A stretch of DNA of 64,000 nt, taken from the NCBI RefSeq assembly GCF_018390535.1, contig NZ_JAHBBW010000017.1:19235-83234 (forward strand), read 5' to 3'. This stretch comes from Bacteroides propionicigenes. Its GTDB lineage: Bacteria; Bacteroidota; Bacteroidia; Bacteroidales; Bacteroidaceae. The notes under the pieces were generated by a model. That model had not been told where the DNA came from and did no database searches. It worked only from the letters and a program-made list of their open reading frames with translations. The position numbers were made by a program, and so were the translations under genes. Below, in pieces: positions 35,362 through 43,254 of this stretch (within the stretch, counting starts at the first letter, position 1; each line of letters starts with the position of its first letter).

Positions 35362-36906
35362 TTATTTTAAGAAAAAAAAGTTCAATATTCGATCCATACT
35401 TTGCCGCATTGAATGATTAATACTACACAAAATAACCAACAACGTTATTCCAAAAAAAACTGTGTCCAAAATAACACATAATATCCATGTCGTGAAATCT
35501 TGGTCTGCAGTTATCGGTAACACAGATATCAAAAATGCACTGATCCATGCCACGAACATCCCTGAAACAAAACACTTAAAATAGAGTTTCCAATAATGCC
35601 ATACGGAAATCTTAAATCCCCACCCAAACAAGAAATAAGGCTTCCATAAAAAAACGACAAGTATTAGACTCAATAACACACCTGTCAAAATACCTGGTAA
35701 TCCCCATATAGAACCAAACCAAATGGAACAGCCGATATTGATACAGGCTTCTGCTAAAGTCGCCCATACATCTTGAAAAAGGCCGTATGCATTGTTAAAA
35801 GAATCTATAATATTACGTACTAAATCAATAAAAAGGACTGCAGTAATTAGTAACAAGGTAGTATGATCCAATACATACTCCTCACCAATCCACAAGGATA
35901 TAAAAGAGCCAACCAGCATATAAAAGCCATAGCATACTACCGCTACAATGTAGAAACGGAGCGAAAATAATTCATCAAAAACAGAAATAGCACGTTCTCT
36001 GTCATTTTCAGCTACCAAATTACCAATACCAGCATTAACACTATTAAAAATAGAACTTACTAACATTTGAAGCCCAGTAGCTACTAACATATAATTACCA
36101 TAGATAGCCACTAATGAAAGTGAAGCGTATGCATAAATAATAATAGAGCTAGATTGAGAAAATGCAAAAGAACCTATCTTATGGAAAAAGATTTGTTTGG
36201 TTTTCTTTATAATATTTATGTGTTTCTTGCGCATCACGCCTCCTATTCGAGGCTGTGGACACAACCATGGATACTCACATCTCAATACATATTCAATAAC
36301 AACAGTGGTGATAACAGACATCAGAAACTCAAGTACTAACCAATAGACATAACCATTAGCCAAATAAATTATAGATAATAATTGAATAATAACTTTCACT
36401 ACTTTGATACCCTGTATGTTTAATGTTATTTTATACTCCTTTTGGTCTGCGGTTAAAACTATCTGTTTATAATTGAATACATATCCAAGCAAGGCGCTGA
36501 ATAAGCACACACAAAATGAAGCATATGTATACCATAAAGGCACTTTAGCTTTCTCAAAAATCAATGGAAAAAAACACATTAATACACAGGCCGCAATAGT
36601 TATGATTACTGCAATACGCCGATAAAGCCATCCTTGTATTGATACAATTTCATTAATTGAACGGAGATCATTTAAGAAAAGAGGTTTATAAAGAGCATAA
36701 GACACCGCGCCACCAATCCCCAATTCTGCCAAGTTTAAAAAGCCTAATAGGTTTTGAGCCGTAGTGTTCAATCCCAATATTTCTGCTCCCAAATAGTCTA
36801 AAAAAAATTTGCGAGAGAAAAAAGACAAAACCAAATTAATGAAATAAAAGATAAGAGCTACTTTCACATTTTTAAGGCTCTTGGATGTACGAGAATTTTC
36901 AACCAT
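35362..36906 (-). CDS. Polysaccharide flippase (Wzx type)
   Basis: The 514-residue protein has twelve to fourteen hydrophobic segments. The start KVALIFYFINLVLSFFSRKFF, LGLNTTAQNLLGFLNLAELGIG and the Gly/Ala-rich SVNAGIGNLVAEND segments are typical of the polysaccharide exporters of the MOP superfamily. It moves the lipid-linked repeat unit across the inner membrane before polymerisation by the Wzy-like protein. It is the first intact gene after upxY; an unusual gap of about 1.2 kb separates the two. Confidence 0.9.
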   Translation of the reverse strand: MVENSRTSKSLKNVKVALIFYFINLVLSFFSRKFFLDYLGAEILGLNTTAQNLLGFLNLAELGIGGAVSYALYKPLFLNDLRSINEIVSIQGWLYRRIAVIITIAACVLMCFFPLIFEKAKVPLWYTYASFCVCLFSALLGYVFNYKQIVLTADQKEYKITLNIQGIKVVKVIIQLLSIIYLANGYVYWLVLEFLMSVITTVVIEYVLRCEYPWLCPQPRIGGVMRKKHINIIKKTKQIFFHKIGSFAFSQSSSIIIYAYASLSLVAIYGNYMLVATGLQMLVSSIFNSVNAGIGNLVAENDRERAISVFDELFSLRFYIVAVVCYGFYMLVGSFISLWIGEEYVLDHTTLLLITAVLFIDLVRNIIDSFNNAYGLFQDVWATLAEACINIGCSIWFGSIWGLPGILTGVLLSLILVVFLWKPYFLFGWGFKISVWHYWKLYFKCFVSGMFVAWISAFLISVLPITADQDFTTWILCVILDTVFFGITLLVILCSINHSMRQSMDRILNFFFLK

Positions 36907-37207
36907 TATAAGTTATCCATTTCTGTTAATTATGGAAGAAAAATGTATTAGTATTTATAAAAAAACGTTCAGTAAACACAGATGTATATGGAACATTCCA
37001 TAATAAAATTATATGACAACACAAAAATCTTCATTTTATATCAATTATACTATACGTTATAACTCTGTGATTCTTTGATACATTACTCCTAAGATTGACG
37101 ACTAACCAAGACCAAAACATTCAAAACTTCATTTTGAGAAATATCATAATAAATAACAAAAGAAAATCCTTTATAACAGAGAAAAAGAGTATTTACACCA
37201 CATCTAT

Positions 37208-37409
37208 CTATTGATTGATTATCTCGTCAACTTGTGAATTTGGAATACGACGAACTGTATATTGCTTCTCAATAGCGAGACGAACAATTCCGCATCAGAT
37301 CTTTGGATAAAGATACAATAAAATCATCCATACTACGACAAAGTGATTCAGATATCACTGCTGATTCGTTCACTGCATGATTCTTCTCATATAGTCTGGA
37401 TTCGTTCAT
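37208..37409 (-). pseudogene. Frameshifted small gene behind upxY
   Basis: From the ATG at 37409 the frame reads MNESRLYEKNHAVNESAV and ends at an early stop after 46 codons. Removing one base near an AATT run joins it to IVRLAIEKQYTVRRIPNSQV in the next frame, giving a coherent product of about 66 residues. The span is one base over a multiple of three. I do not recognise the family. It lies in a region with no intact gene between upxY and the flippase. Confidence 0.5.
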
Positions 37410-37689
37410 AACTTCCTAATTTGATTTAGAAATATACCCAAATATTGGAACTTCCTAATAAGTAATTATCACATTCATTTCAAATGCAAGAATTGATTTT
37501 TACTAGGATATGACCGCAAAACAAAACATTAACCACTAATTTATTTTAGTAAGAATTTGCCTAATCAGGTATTTCTTCATACATATTGTTTGAAAAGAAC
37601 TCCGTTTATTATGCGAAACAATATTGAGACGTCTGATCTTATATTGAATTGTTATAAACATATACCCTGTCTGCAATCTCCTTTTGGAC

Positions 37690-37798
37690 TCAACGAGCCC
37701 CCTCACGTACAGTAATGGCTACTTATTTCATTTAAAGTGTGTAACTGTTCATCAGTAGGTTCTTCCAAGAAAGTTAAACGATAATTATTTAATTTCAT
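37690..37798 (-). pseudogene. Remnant of a second small gene behind upxY
   Basis: The ATG at 37798 starts MKLNNYRLTFLEEPTDEQLH, a plausible protein start, but the frame stops after 31 codons at 37703. A neighbouring frame continues as TVREGAR and then stops. The pattern fits a small gene disabled by indels. Its product is unknown. A 5'-extended start at 37804 adds two residues. Confidence 0.4.
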
Positions 37799-37889
37799 GA
37801 CCATACCACATATATTTATAGTATGAATAAAGAGATTCACTATCTTGAAAAGGTGAAAGCACCTTATTTCACATTAATTTATTGGGAAT

Positions 37890-37930
37890 AATCAAGTTAA
37901 CTTTAACAAGACGTTAAAGTTAACTTGATT
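37890..37930. repeat. Perfect 18-bp palindrome with GTTAAC cores
   Basis: Arms 37890-37907 and 37913-37930 (AATCAAGTTAACTTTAAC type) pair without mismatch around five bases. Two more AAAGTTAAC sites follow at 37939-37948 and 37960-37973. The cluster of AGTTAACTTT words looks like an operator group, or an RNA hairpin in the leader of the capsule operon. The rest of 36907-38082 holds only the two gene remnants and AT-rich sequence. Confidence 0.75.
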
Positions 37931-38082
37931 GTGCCTACAAAGTTAACATCCTCCAAATTTAAAGTTAACTTTATACGCCCCTTAAGTTGCATTATAGATT
38001 TTTAGCCTTAACATTGTTAAAATCATTATCCACACTTTATACAGTGTAGTGATCCAAGAATATAACGAATACAATATTCTTA

Positions 38083-38598
38083 TCATCCGCGTCTCACATA
38101 GCTCACCGGCACACTAACCAATGCGCATCCCAATTCCTGCAATCTTACAGCTATGTAATATTTACTTTCGTATTTCACCATTTCGCCACGAATACCCTGC
38201 ATACTTCCTTTTGCCACAGTTACCATAGTTCCCGGAGCAATCGGTTCATTGACCATTAATATAGAAGTATCGGAAAGGTCAACCATGAAGCGAAAATCCT
38301 CCATTTGTTGGTCGGGAATGATGAGAGGGGCATTAGTGCCACGTTTACTAAAGAAATGATGGACGTTGGGAGTATGTTCTACGATAGAAAGTTCTGGACG
38401 AGAAAGATGGACAAAGACCATACCGTTAATCACCGGTTTAGTGATTTTAATACGCTTTCCGGTATGCTCACGATAGACATCCTGCACAGGCAAATAAACT
38501 TCTATACCTTGCTCACGAAGCCACGATTCCACCTTGAATTCTGTATTGTGGCGAACATAAACAGCATGCCAATGCTTATGAATCGACGTAGTTAACAA
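38083..38598 (-). CDS. UpxY family transcription antiterminator of the capsule operon
   Basis: The 171-residue protein is NusG-like: the N-terminal domain has HKHWHAVYVRHNTEFKVESWL and GIEVYLPVQDVYRE, followed by INGMVFVHLSRPE, and the C-terminal KOW-like half has PGTMVTVAKGSMQGIRGEMVKYE. UpxY proteins travel with RNA polymerase to let it read through the long leader of their own capsule operon. No ATG is available: the frame starts at a TTG two codons after a TAG, so TTG at 38598 is the likely start. The usual partner upxZ is not found next to it. Confidence 0.88.
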   Translation of the reverse strand: MLTTSIHKHWHAVYVRHNTEFKVESWLREQGIEVYLPVQDVYREHTGKRIKITKPVINGMVFVHLSRPELSIVEHTPNVHHFFSKRGTNAPLIIPDQQMEDFRFMVDLSDTSILMVNEPIAPGTMVTVAKGSMQGIRGEMVKYESKYYIAVRLQELGCALVSVPVSYVRRG

Positions 38599-38669
38599 AT
38601 GCTAATGATAGATTATTAATAGTTTAGTAATAAGCGTTTTATGATTTCACTAAGAATGAGCTTCTTTTA

Positions 38670-38702
38670 CGGCTCCGCCGAACGTAGCTTTCACTACGCC
38701 TC
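38670..38702 (-). promoter_or_regulatory. Structured leader element before upxY, ops-like
   Basis: On the minus strand the untranslated leader has GGCGTAGTGAAAGCTACG, a hairpin with stem CGTAG/CTACG, followed by a second small hairpin CGGC-GGA-GCCG. The word GGCGTAG is close to the start of the E. coli ops signal (GGCGGTAG), which recruits the NusG paralogue RfaH. A recruiting or pausing role for UpxY is inferred. Confidence 0.4.
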
Positions 38703-38750
38703 TTATTTAAGAATGGAATTTACATCCACGAATAGTTCGTTTTGCGGGGA

Positions 38751-38781
38751 CAAAGATAAACACTCCGTATGGAACTACAAA
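38751..38781 (-). promoter_or_regulatory. Promoter of the capsule operon (TTTG-N19-TATCTTTG)
   Basis: On the minus strand TTTG (38778-38781) and TATCTTTG (38751-38758) are separated by exactly 19 bases, a perfect Bacteroides promoter pointing at upxY. The transcript would begin near 38744, giving a leader of about 147 bases. No flanking inverted-repeat pair of useful length was seen, so I find no evidence that it inverts. Confidence 0.75.
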
Positions 38782-38857
38782 ATATTTAATAGATAAAAAG
38801 TTTTGAATTAACATAATCTTCTTTCATGTACATCGAACATTTCTCCCCTTTTTCGTT

Positions 38858-38865
38858 TATCTTTG
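38858..38865 (+). promoter_or_regulatory. -7 box for the DUF4494 gene
   Basis: TATCTTTG is an exact -7 match about 110 bases before the DUF4494 start codon. The -33 position has no TTTG. It diverges from the capsule promoter. Confidence 0.5.
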
Positions 38866-38974
38866 TACACTCTTTCCAACGTAAAGAGGAAAGGTAATCT
38901 TCGGCAAGTCTCAGAAAGACAGGAAGAAGAAAGAACTTTTATTAATTAAAACACCAATTAAAAATCAGAAAATT

Positions 38975-39439
38975 ATGGCAATGCATACATGGTTTGAGTG
39001 CAAAATCCGTTACGAAAAAACAATGGAAAACGGAATGAACAAGAAAGTAACTGAACCTTATCTGGTAGATGCACTCAGCTTTACAGAAGCGGAAGCACGT
39101 ATCATCGAGGAAATCACACCGTTTATTTCGGGAGAATTTACCGTATCGGACATCAAACGGGCTAATTACAGTGAGTTGTTTCCATATGAAGAAGATGCTG
39201 CCGATCGCTGGTTTAAATGCAAGCTGGTTTTCATCACACTGGATGAGAAAAGCGGTGCAGAAAAGAAAACATCCACTCAAGTATTGGTACAGGCTGCCGA
39301 CTTACGCGACGCAGTGAAGAAGCTGGACGAAGGAATGAAAGGCACAATGGCCGATTATCAAATTGCGTCGGTAGCTGAAACTGCCATTATGGATGTATAT
39401 CCGTACAGCGCGGAACCGAATGATAAGCCGGAAGTCTGA
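38975..39439 (+). CDS. DUF4494 protein
   Basis: The 154-residue soluble protein begins MAMHTWFECKIRYEKTME and has LVDALSFTEAEARIIEEITPF, ITPFISGEFTVSDIKRANYSELF and ADRWFKCKLVFITLDE, which fit DUF4494, a family common in Bacteroidetes. No signal peptide or catalytic motif is seen. Function is unknown. It precedes yggS and the dihydroorotate dehydrogenase-like gene on the same strand with a 66-base gap. Confidence 0.85.
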   Translation: MAMHTWFECKIRYEKTMENGMNKKVTEPYLVDALSFTEAEARIIEEITPFISGEFTVSDIKRANYSELFPYEEDAADRWFKCKLVFITLDEKSGAEKKTSTQVLVQAADLRDAVKKLDEGMKGTMADYQIASVAETAIMDVYPYSAEPNDKPEV

Positions 39440-39505
39440 AATAAAGGAGTATCGAATATCAGAGATTGAAAGTTTTATTGTGTATACATTATTATATTAT
39501 ATACG

Positions 39506-40174
39506 ATGAGCATTGCAGAAAACATAAAGAAAGTACTGAACGAACTGCCTCAAGGAGTACGACTGGTAGCTGTTTCTAAATTTCACCCCGACGAAGCGAT
39601 AGAAGAAGCATATAGCGTAGGGCAACGTGTATTTGGAGAAAGCAAGGCGCAAGAGCTGATAGCCAAGTACGAAAGTCTGCCCAAAGATATCGAATGGCAT
39701 TTCATCGGACATCTGCAGACTAATAAAATAAAGTATATCGTGCCCTATGTAGCACTGATTCATGGCGTAGACTCTTACAAACTTCTTACTGAAATCAACA
39801 AGCAAGCTGCTAAGGCTGGACGTACTGTAAATTGCTTGCTGCAACTGTACATTGCACAGGAAGAGACTAAATTCGGCTTCAGCTTCGACGAATGTCAAGA
39901 AATGCTTGCCACCGGTGAGTGGAAAAGACTTACAAATATCAGGATATGCGGATTGATGGGCATGGCTACAAACACAGACAATACCGAACAAATCAAAACT
40001 GAGTTTTGTTCATTAAGTAGCTTCTTCCAAGAAGTGAAAACCACGTGGTTTGCCGATGCAGAATGGTTCCGGGAGTTATCTATGGGAATGTCACACGATT
40101 ATCACGAAGCAATTATCGCCGGCAGCACTTTGGTACGTGTAGGAAGTAAAATATTTGGAGAAAGAATATATTAA
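39506..40174 (+). CDS. YggS/PROSC family PLP homeostasis protein
   Basis: The 222-residue protein is the single-domain PLP-binding barrel of the YggS family: Lys25 in RLVAVSKFHPDEAI binds PLP, and FGESKAQELIAKYESLP, WHFIGHLQTNKIKYI and SMGMSHDYHEAI (with the phosphate-binding GSTLVRVGSKIFGER) complete the site. It has no known catalytic turnover and helps control free PLP and amino-acid pools. It starts 66 bases after DUF4494. Confidence 0.93.
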   Translation: MSIAENIKKVLNELPQGVRLVAVSKFHPDEAIEEAYSVGQRVFGESKAQELIAKYESLPKDIEWHFIGHLQTNKIKYIVPYVALIHGVDSYKLLTEINKQAAKAGRTVNCLLQLYIAQEETKFGFSFDECQEMLATGEWKRLTNIRICGLMGMATNTDNTEQIKTEFCSLSSFFQEVKTTWFADAEWFRELSMGMSHDYHEAIIAGSTLVRVGSKIFGERIY

Positions 40175-40192
40175 TAACTAATAACTATTATC

Positions 40193-41170
40193 ATGGCAAC
40201 ATTAGAAACTACTTTTGCAGGATTAAAACTTAGAAATCCGATTATTATCAGCAGTTCAGGGCTTACCGACAGCGCTGCCAAAAACCAGAAGCTTTATGAA
40301 GCCGGTGCAGGAGCTATCGTACTCAAGTCTCTTTTTGAAGAACAAATCATGATGGAAGCCGACTGGCTGGGAGATCCTAATATGTATCCGGAAGGAAGTG
40401 ATTATTTGGTAGGATATATACGCGAACACAAATTGGGTGAATATTTGAATTTAATCAAAGAGAGCAAGCAAGTTTGTGACATACCTATCATCGCCAGCAT
40501 CAACTGTTATCAGGATGCAGACTGGATTGAGTTTGCCAAAAAGATAGAAGAAGCCGGCGCGGATGCTTTAGAAATTAATATCCTTGCCCTGCAAACCGAT
40601 GTACAATATACATATGGTGCTTTTGAGCAACGCCACATCGACATCTTGAGCCATATCAAGAAAACAGTTGGTATCCCTGTCATCATGAAATTAGGAGATA
40701 ACCTTACCAATCCGATAGCTCTTATCGACCAGCTTTATGCTAACGGAGCAGCGGCAGTAGTAATGTTCAACCGCTTCTATCAACCGGATATTGACATTGA
40801 GAAAATAGCTCAAAGCGCCGGTAACGTGTTCAGCACAGATGCAGATTTATCCAAGTCTTTGCGCTGGATAGGCATTGCGTCTGCAGCAGTCAGCAAACTG
40901 GACTATGCAGCATCAGGCGGCATACATGCTCCTGAAGGAGTGGTGAAAGCTATTTTGGCAGGTGCTTCAGCTGTAGAGATATGCAGCGCACTTTATCAAA
41001 ATTCTTATGCTATCGTTGGTGAGTACGTCCGCTTCCTGAACTTGTGGATGGATCGCAAAGGAATGGAAAACATCAATCAATTTAAAGGTATGCTGAATGT
41101 CAGCGACCTGAACGGTGTAAATACATTCGAACGTACACAATTCCTGAAATATTTTTCATCACACAAATAA
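40193..41170 (+). CDS. Dihydroorotate dehydrogenase-like flavoprotein
   Basis: The 325-residue protein is a TIM-barrel FMN enzyme of the dihydroorotate dehydrogenase superfamily: LKLRNPIIISSSGLTD at the start, ALEINILALQTD, VIMKLGDNLTNP, VVMFNRFYQPD, SGGIHAPEGVVKAILAGASAVEICSALY. It differs from PyrD proper in the substrate loop (Asn-Cys order in IIASINCYQDADW is retained but the rest is unusual). It may act on another substrate. It is separated from yggS by 18 bases and ends at a strong terminator. Confidence 0.88.
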   Translation: MATLETTFAGLKLRNPIIISSSGLTDSAAKNQKLYEAGAGAIVLKSLFEEQIMMEADWLGDPNMYPEGSDYLVGYIREHKLGEYLNLIKESKQVCDIPIIASINCYQDADWIEFAKKIEEAGADALEINILALQTDVQYTYGAFEQRHIDILSHIKKTVGIPVIMKLGDNLTNPIALIDQLYANGAAAVVMFNRFYQPDIDIEKIAQSAGNVFSTDADLSKSLRWIGIASAAVSKLDYAASGGIHAPEGVVKAILAGASAVEICSALYQNSYAIVGEYVRFLNLWMDRKGMENINQFKGMLNVSDLNGVNTFERTQFLKYFSSHK

Positions 41171-41191
41171 GAAGAAGTTGTGAAGTATATA

Positions 41192-41231
41192 AAAAACGGA
41201 TGATACATATAGAAATGTATCATCCGTTTTT
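41192..41231. terminator. Bidirectional terminator
   Basis: AAAAACGGATGATACAT pairs perfectly with its complement around a six-base loop, with A and T runs on the two sides. It separates the dihydroorotate dehydrogenase-like gene (+) from the convergent CapD-like gene (-). Confidence 0.88.
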
Positions 41232-41271
41232 TTATCATTAAACTTATGATTCTATTAAGGTTATCCTATCG

Positions 41272-43176
41272 TCACTTCTTCTTATCCAATACTTCGAAAC
41301 AAGAATTCTTGCTGACAAATTCGGGAACAATGTCTTTCATGGCAGCTACAATTTTCATCTGGTCATAAGTGTAGCTGACGTCAATCAACTTCTGAATACG
41401 TTCATTCACTTCATCATAATCATACTCACGCACAGTGGCAATCATAATCTTCTCATGATAAGTCGGTTTGGTAAGTTCCTTTATATTAAGCAACTCCTCA
41501 TACAACTTTTCACCATGGCGCAAACCTGTAAACTCAATCTTGACATCGGTGCGTCCTGACAGACTGATCATTCTCTTGGCAAGATCTACAATCCGAACCG
41601 GCTTACCCATATCAAAAATGTAAATTTCTCCCCCATTCCCCATGCTACCGGCTTCGAGCACCAAACGACAAGCTTCCGGAATAGTCATAAAGTAACGAAT
41701 AATTTCGGGGTGCGTCACCGTCACAGGTCCACCACGCTGTATCTGATCACGGAAACGAGGAATAACCGATCCATTTGAGCCCAGTACATTTCCGAAACGG
41801 GTAGTGATAAATTGGGTAACATGCCCGCCTTCTGCCTGCAGTTTCTTTGCCAGCGACTGAACGTAGATTTCACAAATACGTTTGGAACACCCCATTACAT
41901 TGGTAGGATTCACTGCTTTATCCGTGGAAATCATCACAAACTTCTCCGCGCCATACTTCACTGCCAAATCGGCAACCGTTCTTGTACCATAAACATTTAT
42001 CTGAATGGATTCCGATACGTTGTCTTCCATCATCGGCACGTGTTTGTAAGCTGCCGCATGAAAAATATACTGTGGCTTGTAGTGTCTGAAAATCTCTTCC
42101 ATACGCGTCGCATTGGATATATTGGCTATGATGGTTTCAGCATCGATGTCACGCCAACGATCCTGCAATTCCAAACGAATATCATGCAAAGGAGTTTCAG
42201 CCTGATCCACAAGAATCAGTTTATAAGGATTGAAAGAAGCTACCTGACGCATAATCTCACTACCGATAGAACCGGCAGCACCGGTAATCATCACCCGCTT
42301 GCCTTCCAGATGGGAAGCGACTTTATGAATATCTATTTCAATAGGATTACGTTGCAATAGGTCTTCAATCTGAATTTCTTTCAGTTGGGTACGATCCAGA
42401 AACTGACTGTTCCATTCACTCAACGGAGGAGCCGTCATCAACTTGATATTATGCGATAACAGGCGATCTGCCATATCAGACCGTTTGAGCGCCTCCATCT
42501 TGGCAGGGGAAATAATAATGGTATGTACATCCCGGTCATCCAAAATCTCAATCAAAGTATCATCATTAGGATAAACCTTGACTCCCATCATCACCTTATT
42601 AATAAGTTCCGGTTCATCCGCTATGAAACCACGCAGGCGGTAATGATTACGCAAATTGACGCGCAGTGCCTTTGCAATATTTACTCCGGCCTCTTTGGCA
42701 CCGTAAATAAACACATTGGCACTATGCGAACCGTCAAAATTCAACGCTTCGAAGAATATCTTTACAACAACGCGGGAACACGCCATCATGGCAAAACTGA
42801 TAATATAGGACATGAACAGCACCGCTATGGGAGCCACATTCATACCTGTACAACTTTTTACCACGATACTCGCTATCAGCAGCAATGAGTATGACACCGT
42901 CAACGATACGAAAATACGCATTATATCGACAAACGATGAAAAACGAAGGACATTGGAATATGTACGGAAGAACCTAAAGAATACAAGGTTGACAACCACT
43001 GTACATACAATCATTATATCTATGGACGATGACTCGGAAAAAAGACTCCGAAAATCATACCGCAGTGCGTAAGCCAACAGACTGGATACGACCACAATGA
43101 GGACATCTATCAATAGAACAGTCCATATCGGTAATACTTTTGCTGAAAGATACCGATGAAAAAAGTTTCGCTTCAT
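41272..43176 (-). CDS. CapD/PglF-type nucleotide-sugar 4,6-dehydratase
   Basis: I use the ATG at 43176 (MKRNFFHRYLSAKVL), because an exact -7 box lies at 43207-43214, downstream of the longer open start. The 634-residue protein has four N-terminal membrane segments, a CoA-binding-like Rossmann domain, and the C-terminal dehydratase with VMITGAAGSIGSEIMRQV, FHAAAYKHVPMMEDNV, MISTDKAVNPTNVMG and LRHGEKLYEELL. Enzymes of this type make UDP-4-keto-6-deoxy sugars from UDP-GlcNAc. It probably feeds the aminotransferase in the capsule operon, or other surface glycans. Confidence 0.9.
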   Translation of the reverse strand: MKRNFFHRYLSAKVLPIWTVLLIDVLIVVVSSLLAYALRYDFRSLFSESSSIDIMIVCTVVVNLVFFRFFRTYSNVLRFSSFVDIMRIFVSLTVSYSLLLIASIVVKSCTGMNVAPIAVLFMSYIISFAMMACSRVVVKIFFEALNFDGSHSANVFIYGAKEAGVNIAKALRVNLRNHYRLRGFIADEPELINKVMMGVKVYPNDDTLIEILDDRDVHTIIISPAKMEALKRSDMADRLLSHNIKLMTAPPLSEWNSQFLDRTQLKEIQIEDLLQRNPIEIDIHKVASHLEGKRVMITGAAGSIGSEIMRQVASFNPYKLILVDQAETPLHDIRLELQDRWRDIDAETIIANISNATRMEEIFRHYKPQYIFHAAAYKHVPMMEDNVSESIQINVYGTRTVADLAVKYGAEKFVMISTDKAVNPTNVMGCSKRICEIYVQSLAKKLQAEGGHVTQFITTRFGNVLGSNGSVIPRFRDQIQRGGPVTVTHPEIIRYFMTIPEACRLVLEAGSMGNGGEIYIFDMGKPVRIVDLAKRMISLSGRTDVKIEFTGLRHGEKLYEELLNIKELTKPTYHEKIMIATVREYDYDEVNERIQKLIDVSYTYDQMKIVAAMKDIVPEFVSKNSCFEVLDKKK

Positions 43177-43206
43177 CACGTTTGACAGTTTTTGTTTTAG
43201 GCACCG

Positions 43207-43214
43207 CAAAGATA
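43207..43214 (-). promoter_or_regulatory. -7 box of the CapD-like gene
   Basis: On the minus strand TATCTTTG matches the -7 consensus; the start of transcription would be near 43200, which supports translation from 43176. A TTTG lies 13 bases further upstream, too close for the usual -33. Confidence 0.55.
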
Positions 43215-43254
43215 CACTATTTTTTATCAAAGCGAAGAAGAAAATGATAAAATG

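Noticed and set aside
38735..38870. Inverted 12-base match ACAAAGATAAAC / GTTTATCTTTGT that might flank an invertible promoter
   Set aside because: Both copies are the -7 regions of two divergent promoters, so the similarity follows from the consensus; no further arm pairing is present.
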